From Chromera velia (Eukaryota > Sar > Chromeraceae): a stretch of DNA of 63,205 bases. Of the stretch, positions 1 to 11,839 are shown piece by piece (position 1 is the stretch's first letter; every line of letters starts with the position of its first letter). The translations under genes were made by a program, and so were the position numbers. Location of the stretch: the NCBI GenBank assembly GCA_018398765.1, contig JAHBMJ010002548.1, forward strand, positions 28,648 to 91,852, given 5' to 3'. The notes under the pieces were generated by a model. It was given only the letters and a program-made list of their open reading frames with translations. It was not told where the DNA came from and made no database searches.

Positions 1-290
1 CCACTACGGCAATCACTCGATCAGCATTTGTACATCCAGGCAGGCACACAGATTTTCAATCCCTCTGTGACCCAGCGGACATGCGAACATAAGTCGAAAG
101 GAACAGATGAAAGATCGGACGACCGTCGTACATGCGGACGAAAAGAGACAGAGCCGCGCTCCCTTTTTTGTTCACGAGCGTAGACAAACATATGTACCCA
201 CACATGCATGTGTTCGCTCGTTCATGTGAGTGTTTCTTTCTCAACGACAGACAGGCAGGCAAATAAAATCAGAAAGCGACACGCACGCAC
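1..290. other. Intron or 3' part of the TSP1/RCC1 gene, unresolved
   Basis: The last resolved exon of the minus-strand gene ends at 291 with a GTGCGT donor and an incomplete codon, so the gene should continue leftward. No further exon could be recognised in these 290 bases, which hold only short mixed-frame ORFs. Confidence 0.4.
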
Positions 291-852
291 CATTCTTTTT
301 CCATTTGATTCCATCGCTCTGTCCCTTTGCGTTCTCCCCAAAGCACTCAAGCCTTCCCAGATCTACATCCTGTCCGGCCATCCAGTCTGTTGACCCGACC
401 CTGTCTTTCCCCAAATTCCGTGAGACGCTTGTCACACAGGTGACGTGCCGGCCACAGCTCACACTCACGGGCTCGCTGTTCATATGGGCCCATTCCCTTC
501 CTGCACAAATTTACCATGGCAGACAGCCAGGGAGGACAGTTGATGAGCAGTTTTTGCAACGAAGATCCCTCCATTCGCAGAACTGGTATCGAGACAAAGA
601 AGCCAGAGCGGATCTTGATACAAGACATGCAGGTGCGTGCATCATTGTTGAATTCCCTGAGTGGGAAATGTTTGGTCGTTCTTCAATTGAAAAATGGTCC
701 AAAATTAATGACCATAAAGCGGCCGAGAGCTGTCCAAAGAAACGTCAGCAACGTGGCACACAAAAACTGCATCCCTTGTGATGCGCACTTGCATGTTTGT
801 CTGTCGATGACACACACATACACAGACAGACAGATATATAGATATACGGATG

Positions 853-888
<36 letters not shown>

Positions 889-3212
889 GGATTGATAACG
901 CTGTCGCTCTCTCTCTATGTTCTTGTTTAGGCTCACATGCAGAGAGATGATAGCCAATGGGGGAGAGAAAAGAGCAGCATTTACCTTAAGGTCGAAAAGA
1001 AGAAGCAAACACCGTCCCACCAACCAAGTCGAGACACTCACCTGAAGGCCTCTGGGTCATTCCATTCGGCAGTTGTCCCTTCTCGTCATTCCCAAAGCAG
1101 ATGACAAATTGCGACTTCAGAACTCTGAACATAGGAATGTCCACGCCTGAGGCCATCATATTGTCTCCCCCATAGTAGCGTGGCCTCACGACCGCACACG
1201 CATGGGAGAACCCGACCGAAAGAGAGACAATCGTCTCACCATCCTCAGTCTGCCCCTCCAGCCAAACCTTTCCTCCTTCAGGACCTGTCAGCACATGGTT
1301 GCGGGGCCCAAAGCAAGAGACGCGTGGTGCCCGGACTTCCCCCCACCAGGCCGCACACGTCACGGCCCCGAAAGCGGCAACTCCGTACAGGGGGGAGACC
1401 CGTTCGGATCCTCTGCCTGCTCACTCAAAGGGGAGAGAGAGTGAGGGAGAGTCACATAGAGACAAATTCTCAGTGAGTTCCTATTTGTGTTTTGCACTGA
1501 TCGTCGGTGCTGTATACCCAACTGATTGACTAGAATAAATACGTGAGTTTTTGCAGATACATACACCCACGTACACGCATACAAATCAATACACATACAC
1601 AGACCTACGCACAAACAGAGAGAGGGGGAAAAAAAGATAAAGGGAGAGAGCAAAACACACACTCAATTTCATACACACAGAGATGCATGTACGTAAGTGT
1701 TTGAGCAGGCATAAGAGTATACATGGGATCACCCAACATCGATCAGGAGAGCGAGCACTCGGGACCAGCCATCCAGAATCGGACAGTGGACAAATGTCAA
1801 ATACTTTTCCTGTTTAAGTCTGTATGGCCTGAGCTGAAGGCTGTGTCTAAATCATGGACATGAAGCGAAAGAGAGGCCCCCGAATTTGTACTACAGATTG
1901 GCAGGAATTTATATATATAACTGCAGTTTGACTGATTAACTGACTGTCTTTGAATTTGAATTGATGCACGCACTGACTCACCCACCCACCCGGAATTTCT
2001 GATTTGGGGGTCAAGGGTCCAACTCCCGCTGCTTTATTGCCTTGCTCGAAAGCTCTGTGAAGCCTCTGGTCGTCGTTGCGACCCCAGCAGTAGAGACTGT
2101 TGACAGTGAAGGGTCCTGTCCGGACCTCTATCTGGGAGGAGAAGATGGAGTCCTCGCCGGGGGTGGAAGGCCAGGAGGAGTCCACAAGGGCGCACCCATG
2201 CTCTGATCCGAGGGCGACTGAAGAAAGGAAGTCTTGACGCGCAGAGAAGGTGACGGGGCCTGCACGCCGATCGAAGAGCAAAAATATTCGAATGAGGAGA
2301 GAGAGACGCACTGCGGAAAGAAAAGGGTAGTGGGCGTACGGGGAGAGATACGCAGTTGAGGTTCGTAAAGAGATGTGTCTGTGAGCGTGTGTGTGTGAGT
2401 GTGTGTGTGTGTGTGTGTGTGTTGTCCGGACGTTTGAGGGCACTTTCCTGCTTGCTGTGGGCGTTCCAGAATGCGAATGCTCGAGTAGTTGTCACAGTTG
2501 AGCATCTGACTCTTCTGGTAGCCGTTCGGTCCTCTGAATCCCTCCTTTGCGTCCAATGCTGTGACCGTCCCTGATCCCCTAGGACGCAAATCCATTTCAT
2601 TTCCTGGGGCATTGCCACATATGTGAGACCAAGAAACGTCTACGTGTACGTCAGAAGGCATTCACCAACCTTTGAGGGCCATGTAATTCATCTGTTCCAT
2701 TCGGTGCTCTCCTCCATCGCCTCTCGCCTCCACGTGCGACCCCTCTCCTATTTGCCCATGAGAGTTGTCGCCCCAACACTTCACGCGACGGGATGTGAAA
2801 AGAGCGCACGAAAATTTGCCCCCAGCAAAGACGCGCGCAGGACGATCAACATTCACTGCATGCAGACAGTTAGGAGGTTGGTCGACACATCTGTGCACCG
2901 CACCCACCGACTAGCTTTCGTCACCACCCCCCCTATTCATCAGTGCATGCATGAGATACATCCCCTCTTTTCATGTGTCTGCAGGTGTGTACACACATGT
3001 GGGTATAATGTATCTGAGCGTGCGCACTCATACGTGTACCCACCAACCGACGCACCCAGCCACTCAGCCACAAAGCCAACCTGCCCCCGCCACACGAACA
3101 TGGTACGACAAATGCGTGGTCTGCTACGAGGAAACCAGAAGATCGAGAAAGACGATGTCCGTCTCTTTGTACTAGCCTTCGTCTCCCTATGCTGTCTGTG
3201 CGTGTGTCTGTT

Positions 3213-3283
<71 letters not shown>

Positions 3284-6200
3284 CACTGTCCTTTTTTGCT
3301 CCATTGCTCCCTGTGTGTGTGTGTGTTTGCACGCGTGTGATTGTGTGTGTGTGTGGCTGCATATCTCTGTATGCAAAAGAAGAAAAGAGGAGAAGCACGC
3401 CATGCAGCCTGCCCTTCCATTCATGTATCCCTCTATCCCTGTGCCCTTTCACAAAAATCGAGAAAGATGCTTGGGCGCATAGTACAGAGGCAGGGCAACC
3501 TTTCAATTCACACCAGCATTATGTAAAAAGTACTTCTGCTTCCTGCTGCGAACGAAGGATCTTTTGTTTCTCTTACATTTCATTCTTATTCTGTGATTGC
3601 CGATGCATACGTCTGATCGTAGAACGCATTCCACTCACTCCCATCCCCGACCCCCGTCACCTGCGGGGAAAAATTTGTCCTCAAATCTCTCAGACAGGGC
3701 CAGAGAAGCAGGGAAGGTCCAGTCAAAAACGTCGCTCGATCTGGGGCCCTCCGATACTGCAAGCAAGCGTACAGGGCCCCTGGTCGGTCAACTGAACCAA
3801 TTGACTCTCTCTCGGAACGGGGTTGAGCTCAGAACACAAACGCGCATATACACAAGGGTGCCGAATCGCATAGACCCACCCCACCCATACATATACATAC
3901 ATTGTGAACACTCATACGCAAGGGTGAACCTACAACTCCATGTAGAACACCCACATGTGCACACGCATATGTATGTACACCCACGAAGACATGAATTGTG
4001 TTCACTTGCATTCCGTGAATGTAGATATCTCTACGTACACGATGACAGAGAGATCCGTAATCTGCAGGCAGTCATGAACTCTTTTCCATAACAAACAGGC
4101 ATGACTTTGCTTGGAAGGAACATGCTCGCCAGCCTACCTCTCCCAAGGTGCACCCGTGGGAAGACTGTGCTGTCGTTGCCCCTGGGGGTCCTCAGTTCCA
4201 ACCCTCTGGAGAGACGGTCGTCTGCCCCGAGCTGCCCTTTGTCGTTCAGACCCCAACAACGAACCTGCCCATCGTCCAGAAGCGCGCAGCTGTGATGGCT
4301 GCCTACACCGAGATGAAAAGTCCCTGCAGGCAGCCAGCAGGTGTGGGGGCCACAGACAGAAAGAAAGAAAGAAAGAAAGAAAGAAAAAAAAGAAAGAAAG
4401 AAAGAAAAAAGAAAAAAAAGAAAGAAAGAAAGAAAAAAGAAGAAAAAGAAAGAAAGAAAAAAGAAAAAAAAGAAAGAAAAAAGAAAAAAAAGAAAGAAAA
4501 AAGAAAAAAAAGAAAGAAAAAAGAAAAAAAAGAAAGAAAAAAGAAAAAAAGAAAGAAAGAAAAAAGAAAAAAAAGAAAGAAAAAAGAAGAAAAAGAAAGA
4601 AAAAAGAAGAAAAAGAAAGAAAAAAGAAAAAAAAGAAAGAAAAAAGAAAAAAAAGAAAGAAAAAAGAAAAAAAAGAAAGAAAAAAGAAAAAAAAGAAAGA
4701 AAAAAGAAGAAAAAGAAAGAAAAAAGAAAAAAAAGAAAGAAAAAAGAAAAAAAAGAAAGAAAAAAGAAAAAAAAGAAAGAAAAAAGAAAAAAAAGAAAGA
4801 AAAAAGAAAAAAAAGAGGCATTCCATGTCTGCACCACTTCACAAATACATTGGATAGAATGAAGGAGCTCCACTGGTCTTGTTGCCTCTCTCCCGATCCA
4901 AACAAAGACCAAGGGGTAGCCTCAGGTTTATGAACTATTTTTCCTGAACATTGGTACGGCAGAGGGATCAATGATGCGGTCACTCACTAGACCGAAAGCC
5001 GGAGAGAAAGAAAGGGATAGATAGATAGAGAGAGAGAGAGAGGGAGACAACGACTTGAAGGACTGACCGCAGGGGCTCGTGCACTCCCTCTCCTCCTCGC
5101 ATCCGTTGTCCACCTGTCGCTCTCTTTTTTGCTTGCCGAGCTTTTGGGGTCTGGGGATTTCCCTGCAGGCAGGTACTCCTCATGTTAAACTTAGAGCTGC
5201 GCCTTGATCTATACAGAGTCAGAAAGAGAACGAGAGAGAAGGTTAGAATGGAGGGCGAAGAAGAAAGAGAAACTTGGAGTTGAATTAAGGCGAAAAAGAA
5301 AGAGACGAGGGGGAGAGCTCCTCTTCTTCCCCAGTCAAGGACCGTTGCAACTGCTGTTTCCGTTTCGCTTCTCTGAAACAGATTTGCGTAGGGTTCCGCA
5401 CCCTTCCTCATTCGTGTGACAGCTAGAAAGACTAGAAGGGAAACGGAAAACTGTAACGGAGGGGCCAACAGATGGACAGACAGACCGTACGCTTCTAGCT
5501 GTTCTCCTCTCTTTGCCTTTTCATGGACAGATAGATAGATAGATAGACAGCTAGATATATAGATAGATGAACTGAAAGAACGATAGGAAAAGGGGCAGAC
5601 ATATTACATTTTGTTTTCTTTTCCCGGACAGACAGACAGTCAGAAAGACAGATTGATATAGAGAGGCAGATGAATTCTTTCTCTCTAATCTTTCGTTCTT
5701 TCTTTCTTTCTTTCTTTCTTTCTTGCTTCCTTCCTTTCTTTCTTTGTTTCTTTCTTTCTTTTCTCTTTCTCTTTCTCTTTCTCTTTCTCTTTCTCTTTCT
5801 CTCTCTCTTCTCCCCTTTTCCACACGCGCCTATCTGCTCATTTACACCCTTTCTGCCTCTCACTCTTTTTCCGCGGTCTTCGTTTCGGTCCGTCTGTCTG
5901 TCTGCCTGCCTGTCCCTCTGCCTGTCTCTGTCTTTTCCCATTTATCTACCTGCTGCTGTCTCTGTCTGCCCTTGTGTGCGACGTGTAGGAATGTGTGTCT
6001 GTGTGTGAGCGTGGGCGCATTGGCGTGCTTGGGTGTGCGTGCGCACGTTCGGATGCGTGTCAGTGTTTGTCATTTGTACTGCATAGCACACAGAGAAGCA
6101 ACAAGAAAATAGAGAAGGAATTAGCGAACAGACAGACAAAGCAGGGTGCCCCCAAACCCACCTGTCAAAAGAGAGCCCGCATGCAGAGCAAGGGCCCCAT

Positions 6201-7602
6201 TCACTCCAGGAACCCCAAGCAGCACACGGAGGGTTGTACGGATCCTCAAAACCGCACACGTTCACCCCTGGCCCTCTTGGGTTATCCAGATTCAACGCCG
6301 TGGGGATGAGCAAGCAGGGCTTTTGGTCTTTCAGAGTTGGGCACAGGAGGGGGGAGTCCAAAGGTTGGGGTCCCTGAGGACAGAATTAAAAGTTGGTTGG
6401 AAGGAGCATGTCAAGCTCTTTCTGCCTCGCCATTTAAATTTCCCTTCTCATGCATCATCTCTTTGTACCTAGATCGATTACTCAGCAAAGCGAAGACATA
6501 CTTCATCTTTTCGTTCTCTCTCCGTCTTTCCCTCCCTGTTTTTCGGCCTCCATACATGTTTCGTTCCCCTCTACGATTCCTTTCCATTCCCTTTCTTTTC
6601 GCCTACATCCCATTCTGCCTCTCTTCCTTTCGCTCTCTCTAACGTCCCTACATCTGCGCTCTCGGACGAGAACAGAGAGAGAGACTCACAGTCATGTTTC
6701 GGCTTCGAGTCTGGACCGCCGGGGCGCACTCCTTCGGGCACTCGCTGAAGGGGGCCCACTCGCCGAGAGGGCAGTCCACCTCTGCATAAACTCAGGCAAC
6801 GAAAAAGAGAGGCACGTTTTTATAGTCAGTGCATATAGAGATGCAGAAAAAAAAAACGACAAAGGCACACAGGGTAGAAGAAATGCGGAAAGGCGGCAAG
6901 CAACAGGACAAAGCCCAAGATTCAAAGTGAAAGACTGGGGGCGGCTGGCGGCAAACAAGCAAGCATGAGTACGCACAAGCGAAAAACAGCATGTGCTGTG
7001 AACGTTCTCATGCACGCACAAGGGGGCAGCAGAGATATCCCAGGACGAAGTGAGCAGATTCAATGGCTCACGACAGCAAAATATCTATCGTGTAGCTCTA
7101 CACTTGCTTTTGTCAGCACACCGAACGCTCACACCTGTGCCAAACTCGTGAGCCGCAACACTTGAATGAATGTCAAGGGGGTTTACCGCACACGTACAAG
7201 CCAAACTGAATCGTGGCTACCCTCTGAAATAGAGGGAGTACGCGGAGGCCGGGCTGTGTCCATGCAAACAAGCAAGCTTACTTTTGATGTACGCGGAGTA
7301 AGCGAGAGACCCCCTTGGGTGTGTGAGGCCTCTCCCGAAGATCAAGCACTTGGGGAAGTTTTTCATCATCAGTGCCTGAGCGTTGTCCTCAAGAATGAAG
7401 TCAAAGCAGCTGCACTCGGGGTCGGACAGACAACTGCACGCACGTACTCGCACACACAATCGAATTTTCAAACGAATATTCCAATGCGCACACAAGACAT
7501 AGCCAGCGAGACAGAATGACGGAAAGACCGAGAACCTTCAGATGGACTGACAGAGAGACCAACACGCGAGCAGGCAGAAAGGCAGGCAGGCAGGCAGGCA
7601 GG

Positions 7603-7647
<45 letters not shown>

Positions 7648-8230
7648 GGGAAGGCAGACCGGAAAGTCATCAAAAAAGAGACATATGATGACCGACTGAC
7701 CGACAGAGATACGGAATCACGCATGCATATACATACACACATAGAGACTGACAGACTGACTAGCAGACAGATAGACAAATAGACCCCGCCCGTCCTTCTT
7801 CTCCCCTCCACACAAAGACGGACAGAAAGGCGGGCCAATAGAGAACAAGAGATCGTGGTGGATCACTTGTTTGCCTATCCATACGTCTGTGCACGGTTTG
7901 TTTCATAGAAGAGAGCAATGTTTGCATTTTTCTCGTCTAGCTTTCCAGTTGCCTTCCAGTGTGAGTCTTTTCGCTTGTGTGTCGATTTGTGCACTCTCTG
8001 TAGGTTTGGTTTGTGTGCATGAGAGTCCAACTCATCGGGGGCCATGAAAAAATTAAAGACAGTGATCACATTTTGTCTGCATGTCTTGATCTGTTTGTCC
8101 ACTGACATCTGAGCGCATTCTTCCTCAGTGCCGTTCTGTCTCATCTCACGCGCCGGCGGACGGGAGGCTCCACTCCCACCCGCACACGTCGCCCACTTGA
8201 GACGGGGCCAGAACCCTTCAAGGAGCTCTG

Positions 8231-8271
<41 letters not shown>

Positions 8272-8335
8272 ACGCACACGCACACGCACACGCACACGCA
8301 CACGCACACGCACACGCACACGCACACGCACACGC

Positions 8336-8410
<75 letters not shown>

Positions 8411-9644
8411 AAGGGAGATCGAAGGAGCTCCTTGCAGACGACATGCAGAAAGATCCATGGACACACATAGACAGGAAGGGTCCATGGAGGCTCCCTCTGG
8501 AAAGCGTGTGGAAAGAAATGATGCAGGGCTTCATTGCACGAAGCAATCAAATCAGGGAGGAACACTCAAGAGGGTGCGAGAAAAGCAAAAAGCCATGAAA
8601 TGTGAGACGTTTATTCGCTGCTGGAAACCCTTGAATGTCACCGTCTGGCGGGCTGCTCATGTTCGCTTCCATAAGAGAATGTAGAAAGTCAGTACGTGAG
8701 TTCCTTGAGATCCTTTACAATTGTGCCTATCAAGATGGGCAAGACACAAAGGGAAGCAGAAGATCCATGAAACAAGTATTCTGACCAAAGTGCGCATCTC
8801 CTTCAACTAACTTGGGTAGAAAGAATCTTGTTGTATGGGAAAAAAGGGCCTTCCTTCCTTTCTTGTGTACGACCCACCGCATCAAACCATACCTATAGCA
8901 AGCCAACGCATTTACTGACTGACTAGGTTGACGTTGCGATGTAAGAACGGCAGTCCCCCAGTTGCCTCTCAAGTGCAAGTCGAACCATTTGACGAGGGGA
9001 GAAGATTGCAAGGGACCGTTCAAACCGTTAAGGAGACCCTCCAGCACTGCATTCAGCCATGCATTCACTCATTCATTCTCATTCATTGATTCATTTTTTG
9101 AAGAAAGAAAGCAGATGGGAGAAAGTTCACACAGAGGCCCTGTATGATCAAACGCACAAGAGGCAGAGCTGCCTGATTGCATGATGAACGACCAATTTTC
9201 TGTTCTCATTCCGAGTGAATTTTCCCCCCTTACTTTCTCTGGTTTTCTCTGCTTCTGTCTCATCTGATAATTTGTTTACTTGTATGCCCTCAGCCTTGTT
9301 CCCCCCTCCCGCAAGAGATGCCTCATCGATCTATCAAGAAAGACTCAATTCATCAAGAGCGCGAAAGACACGCCGCTTGTTTCCCTTTCTCCGTCAACCG
9401 ACGTTGAGTCGCTCTGCGGACTTGGTGGCCGTGGTGGTCCTTCAGGTGAGTGCGGACGTGCACCTTCACTCCTGACAGGACACCCGGGCTCACTCCCACC
9501 CTCACGTACGACTCCCCCACGACCTGTGCTCCTATGTCGACGTCCAGAAGAATGTCGGAGACGGAAAGGGGGGGAGACGAAGAGGATCGGGGCACAGCCT
9601 GAGAGCACCATATGTGCACACACACACACACACGCACACACACA

Positions 9645-9689
<45 letters not shown>

Positions 9690-9887
9690 TATGTGTGTAC
9701 AAATACATCTGCATGTATTTCGTAAGTCACGGAAAAAAGAAATGGAAAAAGAAAGATACGAAGAAATTCGCTGAGGGAGATTGAACAGGAGGGAGGTCGT
9801 TGAGACTGAACAGCTTCTAGCGGGATGGAATGGAGTGAGAATCTCTTCGCGGCTTCTTCTTGTCTGGGTGTGTTGTGCGTGTGTGTT

Positions 9888-9918
<31 letters not shown>

Positions 9919-10306
9919 CAGAGAGAGAGAGGAATGTGATTTTCGGGAGGTGCCATAAGAGAGAAAAAAAAAAGAGTGGACTACTGACAGTATGCTTATG
10001 CAAAGAGGTTCTGAAGGTACATGGAGAGCAAAATGCCGCGAGCACATTTGACGAAGAAGCAGAAATCAATGCGAATCACCCCAATCAAAAGAGGGAGGGA
10101 GGGAACTGTTCAAAAACGACGAAAAGGGATCACCCAGTAGCTGCGCAATCAAGGCATGAAGGACGACAAAGTGTACATGCTGAACGACAGCATAGCACAT
10201 CATGGATGCAGGCAAATAAATCATTTTGCATTCTGCTTCTATGCAACCCTTCTATTATGCTCCACACACTTTTTTCTTTCTTTCTTTCTTTCATTCATTC
10301 ATTCAT

Positions 10307-10380
<74 letters not shown>

Positions 10381-10557
10381 TGTTTTCTACTTTTCTTGCT
10401 TTCTTCCTGCTTGTTTTCTTTCTTTCTTTCTTTCTTTCTTTCTGTCTGTCTTTCTGTCTTTCTTTCCTTCCTTCCTTCCTTTCTTTCTTTCTTTCTGTCT
10501 GTCTGTCTGGCTGTCTTTCTTGCTTGCTGTCTTTCTTGCTTGCTTGCTTTCTTTCTT

Positions 10558-10597
<40 letters not shown>

Positions 10598-11839
10598 TGT
10601 TTTCTACTTTTCTTTCTTTCTTTCTGACCTCAGCGAGACTTTGCGATATGTCCCGTATGAATGCGACAATGTTGAAGACCCGAGAGGTCTCCTTCGAATG
10701 AAGCACTCGAGAGGGGGGGATTCGGAGAAAAAGAAGGACTGCCGTGACCGGAAAAGAAGAAGAGGAAGAACCGCTCTCAACTTCTTCGTGTTCAATAGAA
10801 GCAGAATGCGCCTGTGCCTCGAGGCTTCGTTCAGCTTTCAGCAGATCCTCTGCATGCACAAAAAGAGTCATTCGAAAGAAAGTCAAATCGAGAGGTCCAA
10901 ACAGCGGAGGGCGATGAGAGGCATTAAGGAAGGCACGTGGGTCGTCTGTCTGCGTCGCCGCATGCCCCTGACTTTGTCGTTCACTTCCCAACAGTACCGA
11001 GACCAAAGTATCAAATGAGCAGGGAGATGGAAAAGCAAGATTGTGTGGAGTTGGTTTGAGTATAAAAACTCAATGACATTCGCTTAAGAGGATACAGGAA
11101 GGGCAGAAGAACGTCAAAAAGGAAAGAACGAAGAGGCGACAGGAGAGGCGAAGGATTGACCGAGTCCTCCGCTGAGACTTTCCATTGCGCTCTCAAGGCA
11201 CACAGCTGGAAGTGCACATTCCGCCAACTGAGAAACTGTATCGCAAGCCTGTCCACCACTCTGAGGCTCCATCTGCATCCATTCATACATGCATTCATGC
11301 GTCAATTCCTTCATTCATTCCTTTGCTTTCGTGCTGCTTCAGTTTTGCCCCGCCTGCCACCATGCATTCGTGAAGGCTGACACCGAAGAAAGAAAGGAGG
11401 ACGTGAAAAAGCCAATCCCTCCAGAGAGAGGGAGCTCTGAGGCCATGCAAAGGCAGTTCTACGGCATCCAAACGTGGTGTCATCTCAACATTCTCAGCCA
11501 GTCTGTCAGTGAGTTTCTCAGTCGGTCATCTGCTGATCTGCTTGTCAGTCTGCCGGTTTCTTAGTGTGTTATTGAGTCACTCACGCAATCATCCAGCCTG
11601 TGAGTCCGACAGTCTGTCTACCAGCCCCTCCTTCTGTCTACCTGAGCCAAATGAGCAACCCATCAGGCAGCCCAGCCATATGACGAAGAATGAATACACC
11701 GATCGACCGACCTGAAGGGATCGGAACCTGACTCTCTCGATCGTTCCGTTGCTTCCCCTCGCCTCCAGATGTTCTTTCAACGGGCAGAACATCGGACAGG
11801 CAGACCACTCGCGCCACTCTGCCAACTCGCAGGACCCGA
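291..11839 (-). CDS. Large secreted-type protein: TSP1, PAN/Apple and RCC1-like repeats (partial)
   Basis: Probable cell-surface or secreted adhesion-type protein. Sixteen exons fit in phase: 11839-11712, 11272-11161, 10849-10629, 9598-9403, 8227-8107, 7433-7282, 6781-6690, 6373-6162, 5162-5068, 4323-4138, 3756-3661, 2855-2670, 2603-2511, 2259-1990, 1416-1042, 500-291, giving about 914 codons. Domain order is TSP1, an unassigned segment (about 140 residues), PAN/Apple, TSP1, TSP1, then at least six RCC1-type blades. TSP1 motifs include AEWREWSAC and [13 protein letters not shown] (WxxW, a C-mannosylation context). The third TSP1 ends in ECTSPCG and runs straight into the first RCC1 repeat by a phase-matched splice, which argues for one gene. 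TSP1 and PAN modules are typical of alveolate surface proteins; the RCC1 propeller as partner is unusual. The signal peptide, first exon(s) and stop codon are not identified. The 9403 boundary is the least certain. Confidence 0.7.
853..890 (+). repeat. (GACA)n microsatellite
   Basis: About nine GACA units inside an intron of the minus-strand gene. Confidence 0.9.
3219..3283 (+). repeat. (CT)n-(GT)n compound microsatellite
   Basis: A CT run followed directly by a GT run within an intron of the minus-strand gene. Confidence 0.95.
4357..4816 (+). repeat. 460-bp pure purine tract, (GAAA)n with 20-bp higher-order unit
   Basis: Only A and G for about 460 bases, starting as gaaa repeats and becoming a 20-base period (gaaagaaaaaagaaaaaaaa with G variants). 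It lies within the intron 5067-4324, close to the 3' splice site of the first RCC1 exon. Lys/Arg-rich plus-strand frames through it are artefacts. Confidence 0.97.
5068..6781 (-). other. TSP1 domains 2 and 3
   Basis: Exon 6781-6690 begins TSP1-2 ([16 protein letters not shown], then QTRSRN). Exon 6373-6162 completes it ([10 protein letters not shown]) and starts TSP1-3 ([16 protein letters not shown]). Exon 5162-5068 finishes TSP1-3 ([19 protein letters not shown]). All junction phases match. Confidence 0.8.
5696..5813 (+). repeat. (TTTC)n and (TTTCTC)n tract
   Basis: Pyrimidine microsatellite in the intron between TSP1-3 coding exons. Confidence 0.9.
7282..8227 (-). other. PAN/Apple domain (two exons)
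   Basis: Exons 8227-8107 and 7433-7282 join in phase to read [18 protein letters not shown], followed by FPKCLIF. This is the PAN signature (C-x3-C-x4-C-x-x-F, then a later Cys). PAN modules bind proteins or carbohydrates in extracellular proteins. Confidence 0.75.
7571..7648 (+). repeat. (GGCA)n-(GCCA)n array
   Basis: Tetranucleotide array switching from GGCA to GCCA inside the intron that splits the PAN domain. Confidence 0.95.
8233..8412 (+). repeat. (CA)n, (CGCACA)n and (GA)n array
   Basis: About 180 bases immediately upstream (minus strand) of the PAN exon's 3' splice site, including about a dozen CGCACA hexamers at 8261-8337. Confidence 0.95.
10269..10626 (+). repeat. (TTTC)n/(CT)n/(TGTC)n array
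   Basis: About 350 bases of pyrimidine-rich tetranucleotide arrays ending within a few bases of the donor at 10628. Confidence 0.95.
11161..11839 (-). other. TSP1 domain 1 (two exons)
   Basis: The domain is split across 11839-11712 and 11272-11161. The first exon has [16 protein letters not shown] and an R-x-R strand (ERVRFRS). The second supplies [20 protein letters not shown]. Spacing of W, C, R and the terminal C...C fits thrombospondin type 1. Confidence 0.75.

Larger units (their letters stand above)
291..4323 (-). other. RCC1/BLIP-II-like propeller, at least six repeats
   Basis: Repeats of the form G..HSCAL...(V)xCWGxNxxGQLG occur in exons 4323-4138 ([18 protein letters not shown]), 2855-2670 ([22 protein letters not shown]), 2259-1990 ([19 protein letters not shown]), 1416-1042 (two repeats, VSCFG and [14 protein letters not shown]) and 500-291 ([19 protein letters not shown]). 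Two short exons, 3756-3661 and 2603-2511, lack an obvious repeat and probably form inter-blade insertions. A seven-blade propeller is likely, with the last blade perhaps beyond the window. Confidence 0.75.

Noticed and set aside
4111-4933. Lys/Arg/Glu-rich plus-strand and Phe/Ser-rich minus-strand long open frames
   Set aside because: They are translations of a pure purine microsatellite and have no splice or domain support.
8233-8345. Regularly spaced short repeats that could suggest a CRISPR array
   Set aside because: Simple hexanucleotide microsatellite without unique spacers in a eukaryotic intron.
10156-10701. Hydrophobic Phe/Leu/Ser open frames resembling membrane proteins
   Set aside because: Artefact of (TTTC)n arrays; the real coding here is the minus-strand exon 10849-10629.
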